Shown: positions 29,098 through 36,784, counted from the stretch's first letter. The stretch is DNA of 45,195 nt from Eikenella sp. (GCA_030528345.1 JAUMZB010000017.1:1-45195), one strand, 5' to 3'. Notes: generated by a model from the sequence alone, not told the origin. Numbers and translations: made by a program.

Positions 29098-29895
29098 TCA
29101 GGCAAATACGGCCAATACGGCGGCGTACACGCCGAGCACGGCAATCAGGGAATCCACGCGGTCGAACACGCCGCCGTGGCCGGGCAGCAGACTGCTGCTG
29201 TCTTTTACGCCGGCGGCACGCTTCAGCCAGCTTTCCAGCAAGTCGCCGCAGATGCCGGTGGCGGTGAGCAAAACGGCCACCAGCACGGTGCCGAACCAAG
29301 ACATGTCGAAGCCCAGCCAACCGGCCGCTCGCGCCCAGCTCATGTATAGCACCACGGAAATCAGGGCGCCGGCCACGCCTTCCCAGCTTTTGCCGGGGCT
29401 GATGGTGGGCGCCAGTTTCCGTTTGCCCCACAGTTTGCCGAAAACATAGGCAAATACATCGGCCACCCAAACCAGCATCATCACCGCCAGCAGCGAAGTG
29501 GCGTCTTGGCTGTCGGGACGCAGCCCGGTAAGGGCAAACCAAAACGGCAGCATCAGCAGCCAGCCGGCGGCCATGCCTTTCCAGTCCGGGCGCAGCCGCC
29601 ATTTGTTTTTCAGCCACAAGGGCATGGCGATGAGCCAGAAGCCGAGTACGCCCCACCATGCCGGTGCGGGCAGTTGCCAACCGCCAGCATGGGCCAGCCA
29701 CATAAACAAAGCGGTGCCGGCCAGATAAGGTTTTTGCATATCCGGACCCATGCCGCATAAGCGGCTGTATTCCCAAAGGGCGATGAGGGCGATGAGGCCG
29801 CTGAAGGCAGCCCACAAGCCGCTGCCGGCACCGAACAGCATGCCGAGCATCAACGGCAGCAAGACGAGGGCGGTGAGGATGCGAAGTTTTAGCAT
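29098..29895 (-). CDS. cdsA: Phosphatidate cytidylyltransferase
   Basis: Makes CDP-diacylglycerol from phosphatidate and CTP, the branch point of phospholipid synthesis in the inner membrane. It has 265 residues and about seven to eight hydrophobic segments. The C-terminal family signature CGDLLESWLKRAAGVKDSSS followed by LLPGHGGVFDRVDSL is complete, with the metal-binding Asp residues. Usual neighbours such as uppS, dxr and rseP are not in the window. An exact uptake sequence (29904-29915) lies just upstream of the start. It is convergent with maf. Confidence 0.96.
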   Translation of the reverse strand: MLKLRILTALVLLPLMLGMLFGAGSGLWAAFSGLIALIALWEYSRLCGMGPDMQKPYLAGTALFMWLAHAGGWQLPAPAWWGVLGFWLIAMPLWLKNKWRLRPDWKGMAAGWLLMLPFWFALTGLRPDSQDATSLLAVMMLVWVADVFAYVFGKLWGKRKLAPTISPGKSWEGVAGALISVVLYMSWARAAGWLGFDMSWFGTVLVAVLLTATGICGDLLESWLKRAAGVKDSSSLLPGHGGVFDRVDSLIAVLGVYAAVLAVFA

Positions 29896-29979
29896 AAGGG
29901 TCTTTCAGGTAGCCTGCCGGGGTGCCCGACGGCTGCGGTGATGGCCGCCATCGCTTGTGTGCCAGGTATGGGGCGCTTG

Positions 29980-30486
29980 TTAAACCAAGCTGCCGAAGCG
30001 GCGGCGGAAATAGGTGAGGGCCGGAGCGGCGGTGTCGTGCACGCTGATGTGGCCGATTTCCGCAAACAGCACGCGGTGGGTGCCGACGGTGGTGTGTTGC
30101 ACGATATTGCCGTGCATGTGCGCCAAAGCACCGGTTACTTGGGGCTGGCCGGTGGGGCCTTCGGCCCAGATGTGGTGTTGGAAACGCTCCTCGGGCGTGA
30201 GGCGGGTAATGCCGGCGAAATGTTCGGCGGCATCCTGCTGGTCGGCGGACAGCACATTGATGCACAGGCGGCCGTTGGCTTCCAACAAAGGAACAATACG
30301 GGCCTGACTGTTGATGCACAGCATCACGGTGGGCGGCTGGTCGGTAATCGAGGTAACGGCGGTCATGGTGATGCCGTAGCGGCCGGCCCGGCCGTTGGTG
30401 GTGATGATGTGTACGCCGGCGGCACAGGCCGACATGGCTTCACGAAACGGCGCTTGCAGGGGGTGTGGCGGATGTTCTGGCAGCAT
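29980..30486 (-). CDS. Flavin reductase (HpaC-like, 4-hydroxyphenylacetate monooxygenase small-subunit type)
   Basis: A 168-residue flavin reductase-like protein. HpaC-type enzymes use NADH to reduce FMN or FAD, which then diffuses to a partner monooxygenase. The pattern is clear: FREAMSACAAGVHIITTNGRAGRYGITMTAVTSITDQPPTVMLCIN in pieces (AGVHIITTNG, GITMTAVTSITDQPP), LLEANGRLCINVLSADQQDAAEHFAG and TVGTHRVLFAEI. No HpaB oxygenase component is in the window. Its start lies 3 bp behind the stop of the FarR/HpaR-like gene, so the two form an operon, matching the pairing I recall for the meningococcal NadR locus (NMB1843 with NMB1842). Confidence 0.88.
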   Translation of the reverse strand: MLPEHPPHPLQAPFREAMSACAAGVHIITTNGRAGRYGITMTAVTSITDQPPTVMLCINSQARIVPLLEANGRLCINVLSADQQDAAEHFAGITRLTPEERFQHHIWAEGPTGQPQVTGALAHMHGNIVQHTTVGTHRVLFAEIGHISVHDTAAPALTYFRRRFGSLV

Positions 30487-30489
30487 AAA

Positions 30490-30954
30490 TCAGGATTTTG
30501 CAACGGCAGCGTATTTTTTGTCGTCTTCTACGCCGATGGTGGCCAATTCGGCCAGCAGGGTGTGTAACTGGTCGATTTTGTCTTTCGGCATCAGGGTTTC
30601 GATGATGTCGTAGTGTTTGTCGATTTGGTTGACGAAATCGGTGTAGGTGTGTTCGCCTTGAGGGGTAAGCTTGAGGAAAACGCGGCGCTGGTCGCTGGCG
30701 GGTTTCAGCCGCATGACCAAATTCATTTTTTCCAAGCGGGTGAGGATGCCGGTGAGGCTGGGGCGCAGAATGCAGGCGGTGCGCGCCAGATCTTGGAAAT
30801 CCATGGTACCGTTTTCCGCCAGCAGGCGCAGAATCCGCCATTGTTGGTCGGTGAGGCCGACCTCGTTGAGCAGGGGGCGGAAATGGGTCATCAATGCCTC
30901 GCGCGCCTGAATCAGGGCGATGTTGAGAGACATGTGTTTGGACGGGTGGATCAT
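30490..30954 (-). CDS. farR: MarR-family regulator, FarR/NadR (HpaR-like)
   Basis: A winged-helix MarR regulator of about 154 residues. It strongly resembles my memory of neisserial FarR, also called NadR (SINIGLIQAREALMTQFRPIL there, SLNIALIQAREALMTHFRPLL here), and HpaR of the homoprotocatechuate pathway. The DNA-binding part is FQDLARTACILRPSLTGILTRLEKMNLV with the wing KPASDQRRVFLKLTPQG. In meningococci NadR represses nadA and is released by 4-hydroxyphenylacetate; FarR controls the fatty-acid efflux pump farAB. I chose the ATG at 30954 (MIHPSKHMSLN); an ATG 12 bp earlier sits directly on the ribosome site AAGGGA and is less likely. It is the first gene of an operon with the flavin reductase. 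Confidence 0.85.
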   Translation of the reverse strand: MIHPSKHMSLNIALIQAREALMTHFRPLLNEVGLTDQQWRILRLLAENGTMDFQDLARTACILRPSLTGILTRLEKMNLVMRLKPASDQRRVFLKLTPQGEHTYTDFVNQIDKHYDIIETLMPKDKIDQLHTLLAELATIGVEDDKKYAAVAKS

Positions 30955-31485
30955 AATGGCGAACATTCCCTTCAGTTTTGAACAGGCGGTATCGGCCGCT
31001 GACCGCCGGAGTCTGTTTCTTTCAATTTTAACAATCGGATTATAGCCCTTCCGGCGGCCGGCTGGAAATGTGTCTGCCGTTTGATTGCATCAACCGCAGC
31101 GAAAGCAGATGGTTATCGGGAAATAAAATGGCTGGGGGAAAGTCTGGCCGTTCCGGCGGTGCCGTCTGTTTGGTTTTGAAAAATATGGGGACAGAGCCGG
31201 GAACGGCTGAACAAACGGCAGGGCTGCTTTTAGACTGAAATTTTAAACAAACAGGCTGGCTGGAAAGCCGCAGCAGTACTTTCAGGTAGCTCGGATCAGT
31301 AGTTTTAGCATAACAACGACTCCCTGCCGATGGCCGGCCTGATTGGGCATGGCAATTTTAAAGAAGCAGGATATGATGCAGAAAAAAGAGGTGTTTGGGC
31401 TGCCGTGGCGCAAGTGGAGGCGGCCGCAGCGGCGTGGGCTGTGCGCGCCATAAGGGTGTTCGGAGCCGGTGGTGAAACTGCCGGA
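30955..31485. other. Gene-free interval upstream of farR
   Basis: About 530 bp. I find no gene I can support on either strand. An imperfect uptake sequence (31281-31292, two mismatches) is present, and AT-rich patches near 31,020-31,045 may hold the farR promoter. Several short stretches look like decayed coding DNA but match nothing I know. Confidence 0.45.
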
Positions 31486-31728
31486 TTAGCGTTCTGCTTC
31501 GTCGAACGGTTTTTTGCCCTGCTCGCGGCGGGTCAGATAGGTGGCGAACAAGGGGAAGAAGGCGGCCAGCAGGCAACAGCCGCCGATAATCAGCAGGGCG
31601 ATGCCGCCAATCGGCTGGTTGAGCACCTCATGTATCCAATCGCCCATGCCCAGCAAGGTCATCAGACCCGGAATCAGGGCACACAGGCCGCAGATCAGAA
31701 TAATGACGGAACCGACAGGTAAACGCAT
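31486..31728 (-). CDS. Small two-helix membrane protein
   Basis: An 80-residue protein with two strongly hydrophobic segments (VGSVIILICGLCALIPGLMTLLG and IGGIALLIIGGCCLLAAFFPLFATYL), a short loop (GDWIHEVLNQP) and a charged tail (TRREQGKKPFDEAER). I do not recognise the family. The ATG at 31726-31728 is preceded by AAAGGAG at an ideal distance, which makes it a credible gene. It may be co-transcribed with the next upstream membrane protein, 53 bp away. Confidence 0.65.
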   Translation of the reverse strand: MRLPVGSVIILICGLCALIPGLMTLLGMGDWIHEVLNQPIGGIALLIIGGCCLLAAFFPLFATYLTRREQGKKPFDEAER

Positions 31729-31781
31729 GGCAATCTCCTTTCATCACAGCACGGCAACAAGCAGTGAACGGGTTTTTTGCT

Positions 31782-32258
31782 CTATGGCACCGGTTTTTCG
31801 CTTTCGCACACCACGCCTTTGGCTTGGGCGGCGCGGTAGCGCTCGGTCAAATCGTCTGCCACCGTTACGGCATAAAGCACCAAGCCCAAACTGGCCGGCA
31901 ACAGCGCGATTCCGAGCCAAGCCCGCCACAACGCAGGCCACCCGTGCCGCACGCGAACTTTCCCCCAGGTTTTGCGCCCCGGCGGCGGATATTGCTTGCT
32001 GTGCAGTATGCGCAGGGCGTCCGGCAGCAGACAAACCGCAAACAGCACCAGCAGCAAAGCAGGGCCGAAGGTGCTGCCGTAGAACACCACGATATAGCCG
32101 GGGATGCCCCACAGGTTGCGGCAGTCGGCGTGATTGGCGAAATCGTGGAAGGCGGGAAAAAAGATGAAATGCAACCAGCACGCGATCAGGCCGAACACCA
32201 CTGCAAAGCGGATGCGGACGGCAAGGCTGTAACGCGGGGCATAATATTGGTCAGGCAC
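31782..32258 (-). CDS. Hypothetical membrane protein
   Basis: A 158-residue protein with three likely transmembrane segments (IRFAVVFGLIACWLHFIFF, YGSTFGPALLLVLFAVCLL and WLGIALLPASLGLVLYAVTV). A basic loop sits between the second and third (ILHSKQYPPPGRKTWGKVRVRHGW), with a soluble tail carrying one Cys. The start is GTG at 32256-32258 with AAGGGA upstream. I cannot assign a family. It lies upstream of the 80-residue membrane protein on the same strand. Confidence 0.6.
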   Translation of the reverse strand: MPDQYYAPRYSLAVRIRFAVVFGLIACWLHFIFFPAFHDFANHADCRNLWGIPGYIVVFYGSTFGPALLLVLFAVCLLPDALRILHSKQYPPPGRKTWGKVRVRHGWPALWRAWLGIALLPASLGLVLYAVTVADDLTERYRAAQAKGVVCESEKPVP

Positions 32259-32451
32259 GGATTTTCCCTTATTGCTGTAACACCATGATTCAGAGCCCTT
32301 ATCCTAACAGATGCCGGCGGCATGGAAAATCAGGCTACCTGAAAGCCGTCGGCATCCGGGGCGAAAACATCAGGCTGTTTTCAGGTAGCCTGCCGCCGGT
32401 TAAACCGCATCAGCGAACCATCCTAACGACCACAGTAAGGAAGATTCAATT

Positions 32452-33069
32452 GTGAATAGGCGACAAAAATCCATTTTGTTTTTACCCGGCGCGTCGGGTG
32501 ATCCGGCATTTTGGCAGCCGGCGGCCGATTTGATGCCGTCGGATTGCCGCTGTACCGTACAGACTTATCCTGGATTTGCCGGACAGCCCCCTCACCCCGC
32601 CGTTCAGAATTTTGCCGGTTTGTGCGACTGGGTATGAGCAAACATTTAAGAGCCTACCGTGCTGGTAGCCCAATCGATGGGCGGCATTATTGCCATGCAG
32701 GCGGCTTTGCGCAAGCCCGAGCAAGTGCGTGGTTTGGTATTGCTTGCCACATCGGGCGGCATGGATGTATCGGCTTTCGGTGCGGAAGACTGGCGCAGCG
32801 CTTATCTGTTAGAACAGCCGCAGCTGCCGACATGGTTTGTAGAAGCAGATTGCGACTTGTCGCCGGATTTTGCCGAACTTCAAGTGCCCGTGCTGCTGAT
32901 TTGGGGCGGCGATGATCCCGTTAGCCCGCCCGCCGTCGGACGTTTTTTGCAGCAGGCATTGCCGAATGCCGAGCTGGCAGTGATACCGAATGGCGGGCAC
33001 GATGTGGCACACACTCATGCGGCGGAAGTGGCGGCGCGGATTCGCGATTATTTGCATGAGGCGGTCTGA
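32452..33069 (+). pseudogene. Alpha/beta hydrolase gene with two in-frame stop codons
   Basis: The frame starts at GTG 32452 (MNRRQKSILFLPGASGDPAFWQP) with AAGGAA upstream. It reaches FAGLCDWV, where TGA (32635-32637) and then TAA (32647-32649) interrupt it. The same frame continues EPTVLVAQSMGGIIAMQAAL with the Ser nucleophile, VPVLLIWGGDDPVSPP with the Asp and VIPNGGHDVAHTH with the His. No frameshift is needed, so two substitutions broke an otherwise complete hydrolase of about 205 residues. A truncated C-terminal protein from a start near 32,659 is conceivable but would lack the N-terminal strands. The end of the frame overlaps a one-mismatch Neisseria-type uptake sequence (33059-33070). 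Confidence 0.8.
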
Positions 33070-33198
33070 AAAACATGCCTGTCTGCCATCCGACCTCACA
33101 AGTTTGAATCATATGGCGGGCAAAACGGCCATCTCACGGCTGTATGATGAAACAATCCCGTTTGAAAACATGCCTGCCCGAACAACAAGGAACTACCG

Positions 33199-34044
33199 AT
33201 GAACCCAACCCAACACACTGTCAATCCCACAGTTTACCGGCCCGTGTTGTTCTTCACATGGTCGCTGCTGCTGCCGTGGGCGTTGTGGTTTGCCGCGGCT
33301 TGCCTCAGCCACCAACCCGACGGCGGACACAATGGTTTACTCACGGCCTTGCTGTTGGCCGGTTTGCTTGCACCGATGTGCTTGGCCGCGGCTTTGTTGT
33401 GGCGGCAGCCTGCTTTGCGGGCGGATGCCTTGTCGCGTTTGCGTTTGTCCTGCGTGCGCAAACGGTATTGGCTGGCGGCGGTGCTGTTGCCGCCGTTGTC
33501 GCTGGTATTGGCGCAAGGCGTGTCGCTGTTGTTCGGCTATCCCGCCGGGCAGTTCCAGGTTTCAGGCAGCCCGTCGTTTACTTCGGCGCTGATTTCGCCG
33601 TGGCTGGCTTTGGTGCTCGGGGCGGTGCTGGAAGAGCTGGCGTGGCACTCCTACGGCACGGACGCGCTGCTGTCGCACTTCAGCCCGTTTGCCGCGTCGC
33701 TGATGTTTACCGTGTACTGGGCGCTGTGGCATGTGCCGCTGGGCTTGGTGAAAGGCTATTACCACAGCGAACTGGTGGCGCAAGGCTGGCTTTACACCAC
33801 CAATTTTGCCGCCAGCATGGTGGTGTTTGTGCTGCTGATGAACTGGCTGTATCTGAAAAGCGGACGCAGTATCATGGTGGCGTTGCTGTTCCATCTGGCC
33901 GCCAATCTCGGCAACGAGATATTCCAAACCCACCCCGACAGCAAAGTGATTCAGACAGGCATGCTGCTGCTGTTGGCTGCATGGGTTCTGTGGAAAGAAC
34001 GGGCTTTGTTTTTCAGACGGCTCCAACTTCAACAGGCTACCTGA
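33199..34044 (+). CDS. CPBP-family intramembrane metalloprotease
   Basis: A 281-residue polytopic inner-membrane protein of the CPBP (Abi) family, relatives of Rce1 prenyl-protease. The three active-site motifs are seen: Glu-Glu in GAVLEELAWHSYG, His in FTVYWALWHVPLG, and His/Asn in ALLFHLAANLGNE. There are about seven to eight hydrophobic segments. Bacterial members are linked to bacteriocin self-immunity or protein maturation, but the role here is unknown. Its 3' end is remarkable: an exact Neisseria-type uptake core (TTCAGACGGC, 34012-34021) is followed 12 bp later by an exact Eikenella-type uptake sequence (34034-34045) that supplies the stop codon. The protein therefore ends QQAT. Confidence 0.87.
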   Translation: MNPTQHTVNPTVYRPVLFFTWSLLLPWALWFAAACLSHQPDGGHNGLLTALLLAGLLAPMCLAAALLWRQPALRADALSRLRLSCVRKRYWLAAVLLPPLSLVLAQGVSLLFGYPAGQFQVSGSPSFTSALISPWLALVLGAVLEELAWHSYGTDALLSHFSPFAASLMFTVYWALWHVPLGLVKGYYHSELVAQGWLYTTNFAASMVVFVLLMNWLYLKSGRSIMVALLFHLAANLGNEIFQTHPDSKVIQTGMLLLLAAWVLWKERALFFRRLQLQQAT

Positions 34045-34051
34045 AAACCGT

Positions 34052-34080
34052 TTGACACCCGTCCTAAAATTGACTATTAT
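34052..34080 (+). promoter_or_regulatory. Sigma-70 promoter of the marR-type gene
   Basis: A perfect -35 TTGACA (34052-34057) and a good -10 TATTAT (34075-34080) with exactly 17 bp between them, 41 bp upstream of the MarR-family start. It is the clearest promoter in the window. Confidence 0.85.
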
Positions 34081-34103
34081 CACTAAGTGGTCAAATTTAG
34101 GAC
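34061..34103. promoter_or_regulatory. Inverted-repeat operator overlapping the marR promoter
   Basis: Arms GTCCTAAAATTGAC (34061-34074) and GTCAAATTTAGGAC (34090-34103) are inverted repeats with one mismatch, separated by 15 bp that contain the -10 box. This is the expected architecture for autoregulation by the MarR-family protein encoded directly downstream. The arms are well spaced for two dimers or one extended site. Confidence 0.75.
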
Positions 34104-34120
34104 TAATATAGGATTCCTCT

Positions 34121-34558
34121 ATGTCTGAATACAACCTCGACCATTTCGGCAGGCAGATTGACCGCTTCAAGCATTTGTTTGAACGCTGGATCAAGCAGGC
34201 CGGTTTGAACTACAACAGCTATGCCGTGCTCTATACGCTGGCCACCGCGCCCGACGGTTTTGCCACGCAAAAAGCCATCGCCCACGAATGGCTGATTGCC
34301 AAGCAGACGGTGTTTAATGTCTGCAAAGATTTCCATGAAAAAGGCTGGCTTGAATTCAGCCCCAGCCCGCACGACAAGCGCGAGCGCCTGATGCGGCTGA
34401 CGGCGGCGGGGCGGGCGCAGGCTCAGCCGATGTTGGCGCTGTGGCGCGATTTGGACGCGCGTATTTTTGCCGCATTCGGCCAAAAAAAGGCGGCCGATAT
34501 GTTTGCCCTGCTGGCCGAATTTGCCCGCGTTTTTGAAGAAGAAACCGAACAGTCCTAG
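34121..34558 (+). CDS. MarR-family transcriptional regulator
   Basis: A 145-residue winged-helix repressor-type protein. The N-terminal dimerisation helix (DHFGRQIDRFKHLFERWIKQ) is followed by the HTH (FATQKAIAHEWLIAKQTVFNVCKDFHEKGWL), the wing (EFSPSPHDKRERLMRLTAAGRAQA) and the C-terminal helix. It is distinct from the FarR-like protein at 30.5 kb. A strong promoter with an overlapping palindrome lies upstream, suggesting autorepression. The CPBP protease gene on its left and the porin gene on its right are candidate targets by position only. It is the first gene wholly within the Neisseria-dialect block. Confidence 0.88.
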   Translation: MSEYNLDHFGRQIDRFKHLFERWIKQAGLNYNSYAVLYTLATAPDGFATQKAIAHEWLIAKQTVFNVCKDFHEKGWLEFSPSPHDKRERLMRLTAAGRAQAQPMLALWRDLDARIFAAFGQKKAADMFALLAEFARVFEEETEQS

Positions 34559-34745
34559 GGAAAAAACCGTCTGAAATCTGCCTAAGGCAATGTAATGGAA
34601 TGTAATTTATCGGAGAAGGTGCTTGCGGCTGCCGGCATTTTCCCGAACACTGTTTTGCGCTTGATGCAGCGGCCTGTTTGCCGGCCTGCGGCAGGCTTGT
34701 TGGGATATTTATCCCGTCTTTTATTTGATGAAGAAAGGTTTCAAT

Positions 34746-35363
34746 ATGAAACACACCGTACGTTTGGCCGCCTTGGCGGTGGCCGCTTTGGGCTTTTCCG
34801 CCTCCGCCCTAGCCGATGAGGTGAAAGGTTTTTATGTGCAGGGCGATTTGGGCTTGGCGCATCTGAAAGTGGACGACGGCACACCCTACCGCGTGCGCGA
34901 CACGTTTAAAAACGTGCGCAACTCCTACGACGAATCCGGCTTTATGCCGCGCATCAGCGCCGGCTACGACTTCGGCGACTTCCGTGTGGCGGGCGATTAC
35001 ACCCATTACAAGAGCGTGAGCGACAGCGTGCGCGAAGGCAACAACAGGCTGAACATGAAAGTGCGCGCCAGCGGCGTGGGCGCTTCCGTGATGTACGACA
35101 TTCCGCTGCAATCCAATTTCCAACCCTATGTGGGCGCCCGCTTGTCGGTAAACCACATTAAAACCGAAGCAGACGCCACCGTGGGCACCCTGCATGCGGC
35201 CGCTTCCGAAAGCAGCACCAAAGTGGGTATCGGCGCCATGGCTGGCTTGGGCTATAAAATCAACAACAATCTGACTGTGGACGGCGGCTACCGCTACAAC
35301 CGTCTGACTTCCGATTTGAAAACCCACGAAGTGTCCGCCGGCGTGCGTTACACCTTCCAATAA
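34746..35363 (+). CDS. Opa/NspA-like outer-membrane beta-barrel protein
   Basis: A 205-residue protein with a signal peptide (MKHTVRLAALAVAALGFSASALA) followed by an eight-stranded barrel of the opacity/NspA type. Alternating strands include FYVQGDLGLAHLKV, FMPRISAGYDFGDFRVAGDYTHY, VRASGVGASVMYDIPL, FQPYVGARLSVNHIKTEA, KVGIGAMAGLGYKI and LTVDGGYRYNRL, ending VSAGVRYTFQ. Opa proteins mediate adhesion, but this one has no CTCTT coding repeat, so no Opa-type phase switch is visible. The C-terminus is Phe-Gln, whereas neisserial outer-membrane proteins normally end in Phe. AAAGG precedes the ATG. A strong terminator follows at 35,403. Confidence 0.85.
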   Translation: MKHTVRLAALAVAALGFSASALADEVKGFYVQGDLGLAHLKVDDGTPYRVRDTFKNVRNSYDESGFMPRISAGYDFGDFRVAGDYTHYKSVSDSVREGNNRLNMKVRASGVGASVMYDIPLQSNFQPYVGARLSVNHIKTEADATVGTLHAAASESSTKVGIGAMAGLGYKINNNLTVDGGYRYNRLTSDLKTHEVSAGVRYTFQ

Positions 35364-35402
35364 GCCGTCAACACCGCCTGCCCTTGCGGCAGACGGGCTG
35401 AG

Positions 35403-35458
35403 CGGGCAAACGGCGCACTGCCTGTTGCGGTGCGCCGTCTCTTTGCCCGATTTTTTTT
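35403..35458 (+). terminator. Strong terminator after the porin gene
   Basis: A long stem (CGGGCAAACGGCGCA against TGCGCCGTCTCTTTGCCCG, with a small bulge) is followed by eight T, 39 bp past the stop of the beta-barrel gene. Confidence 0.9.
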
Positions 35459-35466
35459 CCAAGTAT

Positions 35467-35650
35467 GAGACCTTTGCCAAACCCCCAGATGTGGATGCAG
35501 TTCAAGGCGTAGCAGCGCAGCGAGCGTGAACGTCAGGAATCCCCGTGGGACAGACATACCATGAAGGTAGGCAAGCGAGCGATCAGTACCCCTAGGGCAT
35601 AAACGCACAACGCAGAAATGAGCCGCAGATGGGGGTTTGGCAAAGGCCTC
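35467..35650. mobile_element. 184-bp MITE-like element with target duplication
   Basis: Terminal inverted repeats of 21 bp with one mismatch: GAGACCTTTGCCAAACCCCC at the left and the complement of GAGGCCTTTGCCAAACCCCC at the right. The flanks carry the same five bases, AGTAT, at 35462-35466 and 35651-35655, consistent with a target-site duplication. There is no open frame inside, so it is non-autonomous. The GAGACCTTTGC terminus resembles, from memory, the ends of IS5-group elements such as IS1106 and their derivatives in Neisseria. It lies between the porin terminator and the M48 gene start, inside the Neisseria-dialect block. Confidence 0.75.
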
Positions 35651-35673
35651 AGTATTTTTAGAGAATCTTTAAT

Positions 35674-36660
35674 ATGTGCCAACATTCATGTTCCCACCAC
35701 AGCCCCGCCGAGCTGGTAAAAAAAAGCCGCCACCGTTTTGAATGGCCGCTGTTTGCCTTAACGGCGTTTTTAACCGTATGTGCTTTCGTGATTGCCTTGA
35801 GCGTGTCGGTTTACAAGCAGGAAACGCTGGGCGTTTTGAAAGAAACCGCCGTAACCGAATACCGCGCGGCCAATGCCGGTGCGGAAAAATTGTCGGATAC
35901 GGAAGTGTTGGCCAAACTTTCCGATGACGAAAAAGAGGCGATTGATGCGGTGGAAGGGCTGGAAACGCCTTTGGTGCTGCTCGCGCCTTTGGCTTTGCTG
36001 CTGATGATTATTTACCAAATCGGCAAACATTACGGTACGGCGCGCGGAGACGGTATTCGGGTAACACCCGACCAATTCGGTGAAGTACACGCGATGTGGA
36101 CGGAAATGGCGCAAAAACTGGGCATGAAAAAAATCCCCGAACTGTATATCCAAAACGGCAACGGCGCACTCAACGCCTTTGCCACCTGCCTGCCCGGCTA
36201 CCGTGCTTTCGGCGTGATTTATTCCGACATTCTTGAGCGTGCGCTGGCCAACGGCGATGAGAAAAGCCTGCGTTTTATTTTGGGGCATGAATTGGGGCAT
36301 ATCCGTTTGGGCCATGTGTCGTGGTGGTATCTTATTCTCGGCATTATCGGCAACCTGCCCGGCATCAACTATTTTGTCGGCCTGCCGTTGAGCCGCGCCC
36401 GCGAATACGGCTGCGACAAAGTCGGCCACGCCTTGTCGGGCGACAGCGAATGCAGGGGGCTTTTGATGCTCGCATCGGGCAAACACCTTTACCGCAAAGT
36501 CGATTTGGACGCTTATGAAGCAGAGCAGGTACATGCCCGCAGCTTTTGGGCGACCGTACACAATTTCTTTATCGACCACCCTGTGATTAATTGGCGTATC
36601 GCCGCCCTGCGCCAACAACGCCACGGCGATTTGCTGATACCGAAGAAATACCGCCGCTGA
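35674..36660 (+). CDS. M48-family membrane metallopeptidase
   Basis: A 328-residue zinc metallopeptidase anchored in the inner membrane. It has one N-terminal transmembrane helix (about 25-48) and a second near 98-114. HELGH is at residues 205-209 and the third ligand is Glu244 in LSRAREYGCDKVG. The N-terminus has an unusual His/Cys-rich start (MCQHSCSHHS) that might bind metal. The likely role is envelope or membrane protein turnover. A related but catalytically dead copy lies about 6 kb downstream (41,396). The region upstream of the start is a MITE-like element, so its promoter may lie in or beyond that element. Confidence 0.9.
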   Translation: MCQHSCSHHSPAELVKKSRHRFEWPLFALTAFLTVCAFVIALSVSVYKQETLGVLKETAVTEYRAANAGAEKLSDTEVLAKLSDDEKEAIDAVEGLETPLVLLAPLALLLMIIYQIGKHYGTARGDGIRVTPDQFGEVHAMWTEMAQKLGMKKIPELYIQNGNGALNAFATCLPGYRAFGVIYSDILERALANGDEKSLRFILGHELGHIRLGHVSWWYLILGIIGNLPGINYFVGLPLSRAREYGCDKVGHALSGDSECRGLLMLASGKHLYRKVDLDAYEAEQVHARSFWATVHNFFIDHPVINWRIAALRQQRHGDLLIPKKYRR

Positions 36661-36764
36661 CGGCAGCAGAGAAGGCCGTCTGAAACCGCCGTGCCGGAAA
36701 ACAGTACGTTTGGCAAGAAACGGGCAGGGCAGCTTTAGCGAAACTCGCTCCGCCCGTTTTGACG

Positions 36765-36784
36765 AAACCTGCAAAGCAGGTTTT
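36765..36784 (+). terminator. Terminator after the M48 gene
   Basis: The stem AAACCTGC / GCAGGTTT with a three-base loop and a short T run leads directly into a Neisseria-type uptake sequence (36783-36794). An exact uptake sequence (36673-36684) also follows the stop codon. Confidence 0.65.

Noticed and set aside
34746..35363. Opa-type phase variation of the barrel protein
   Set aside because: No CTCTT or other short tandem repeat is present in the signal-peptide region; the frame is open from the ATG.
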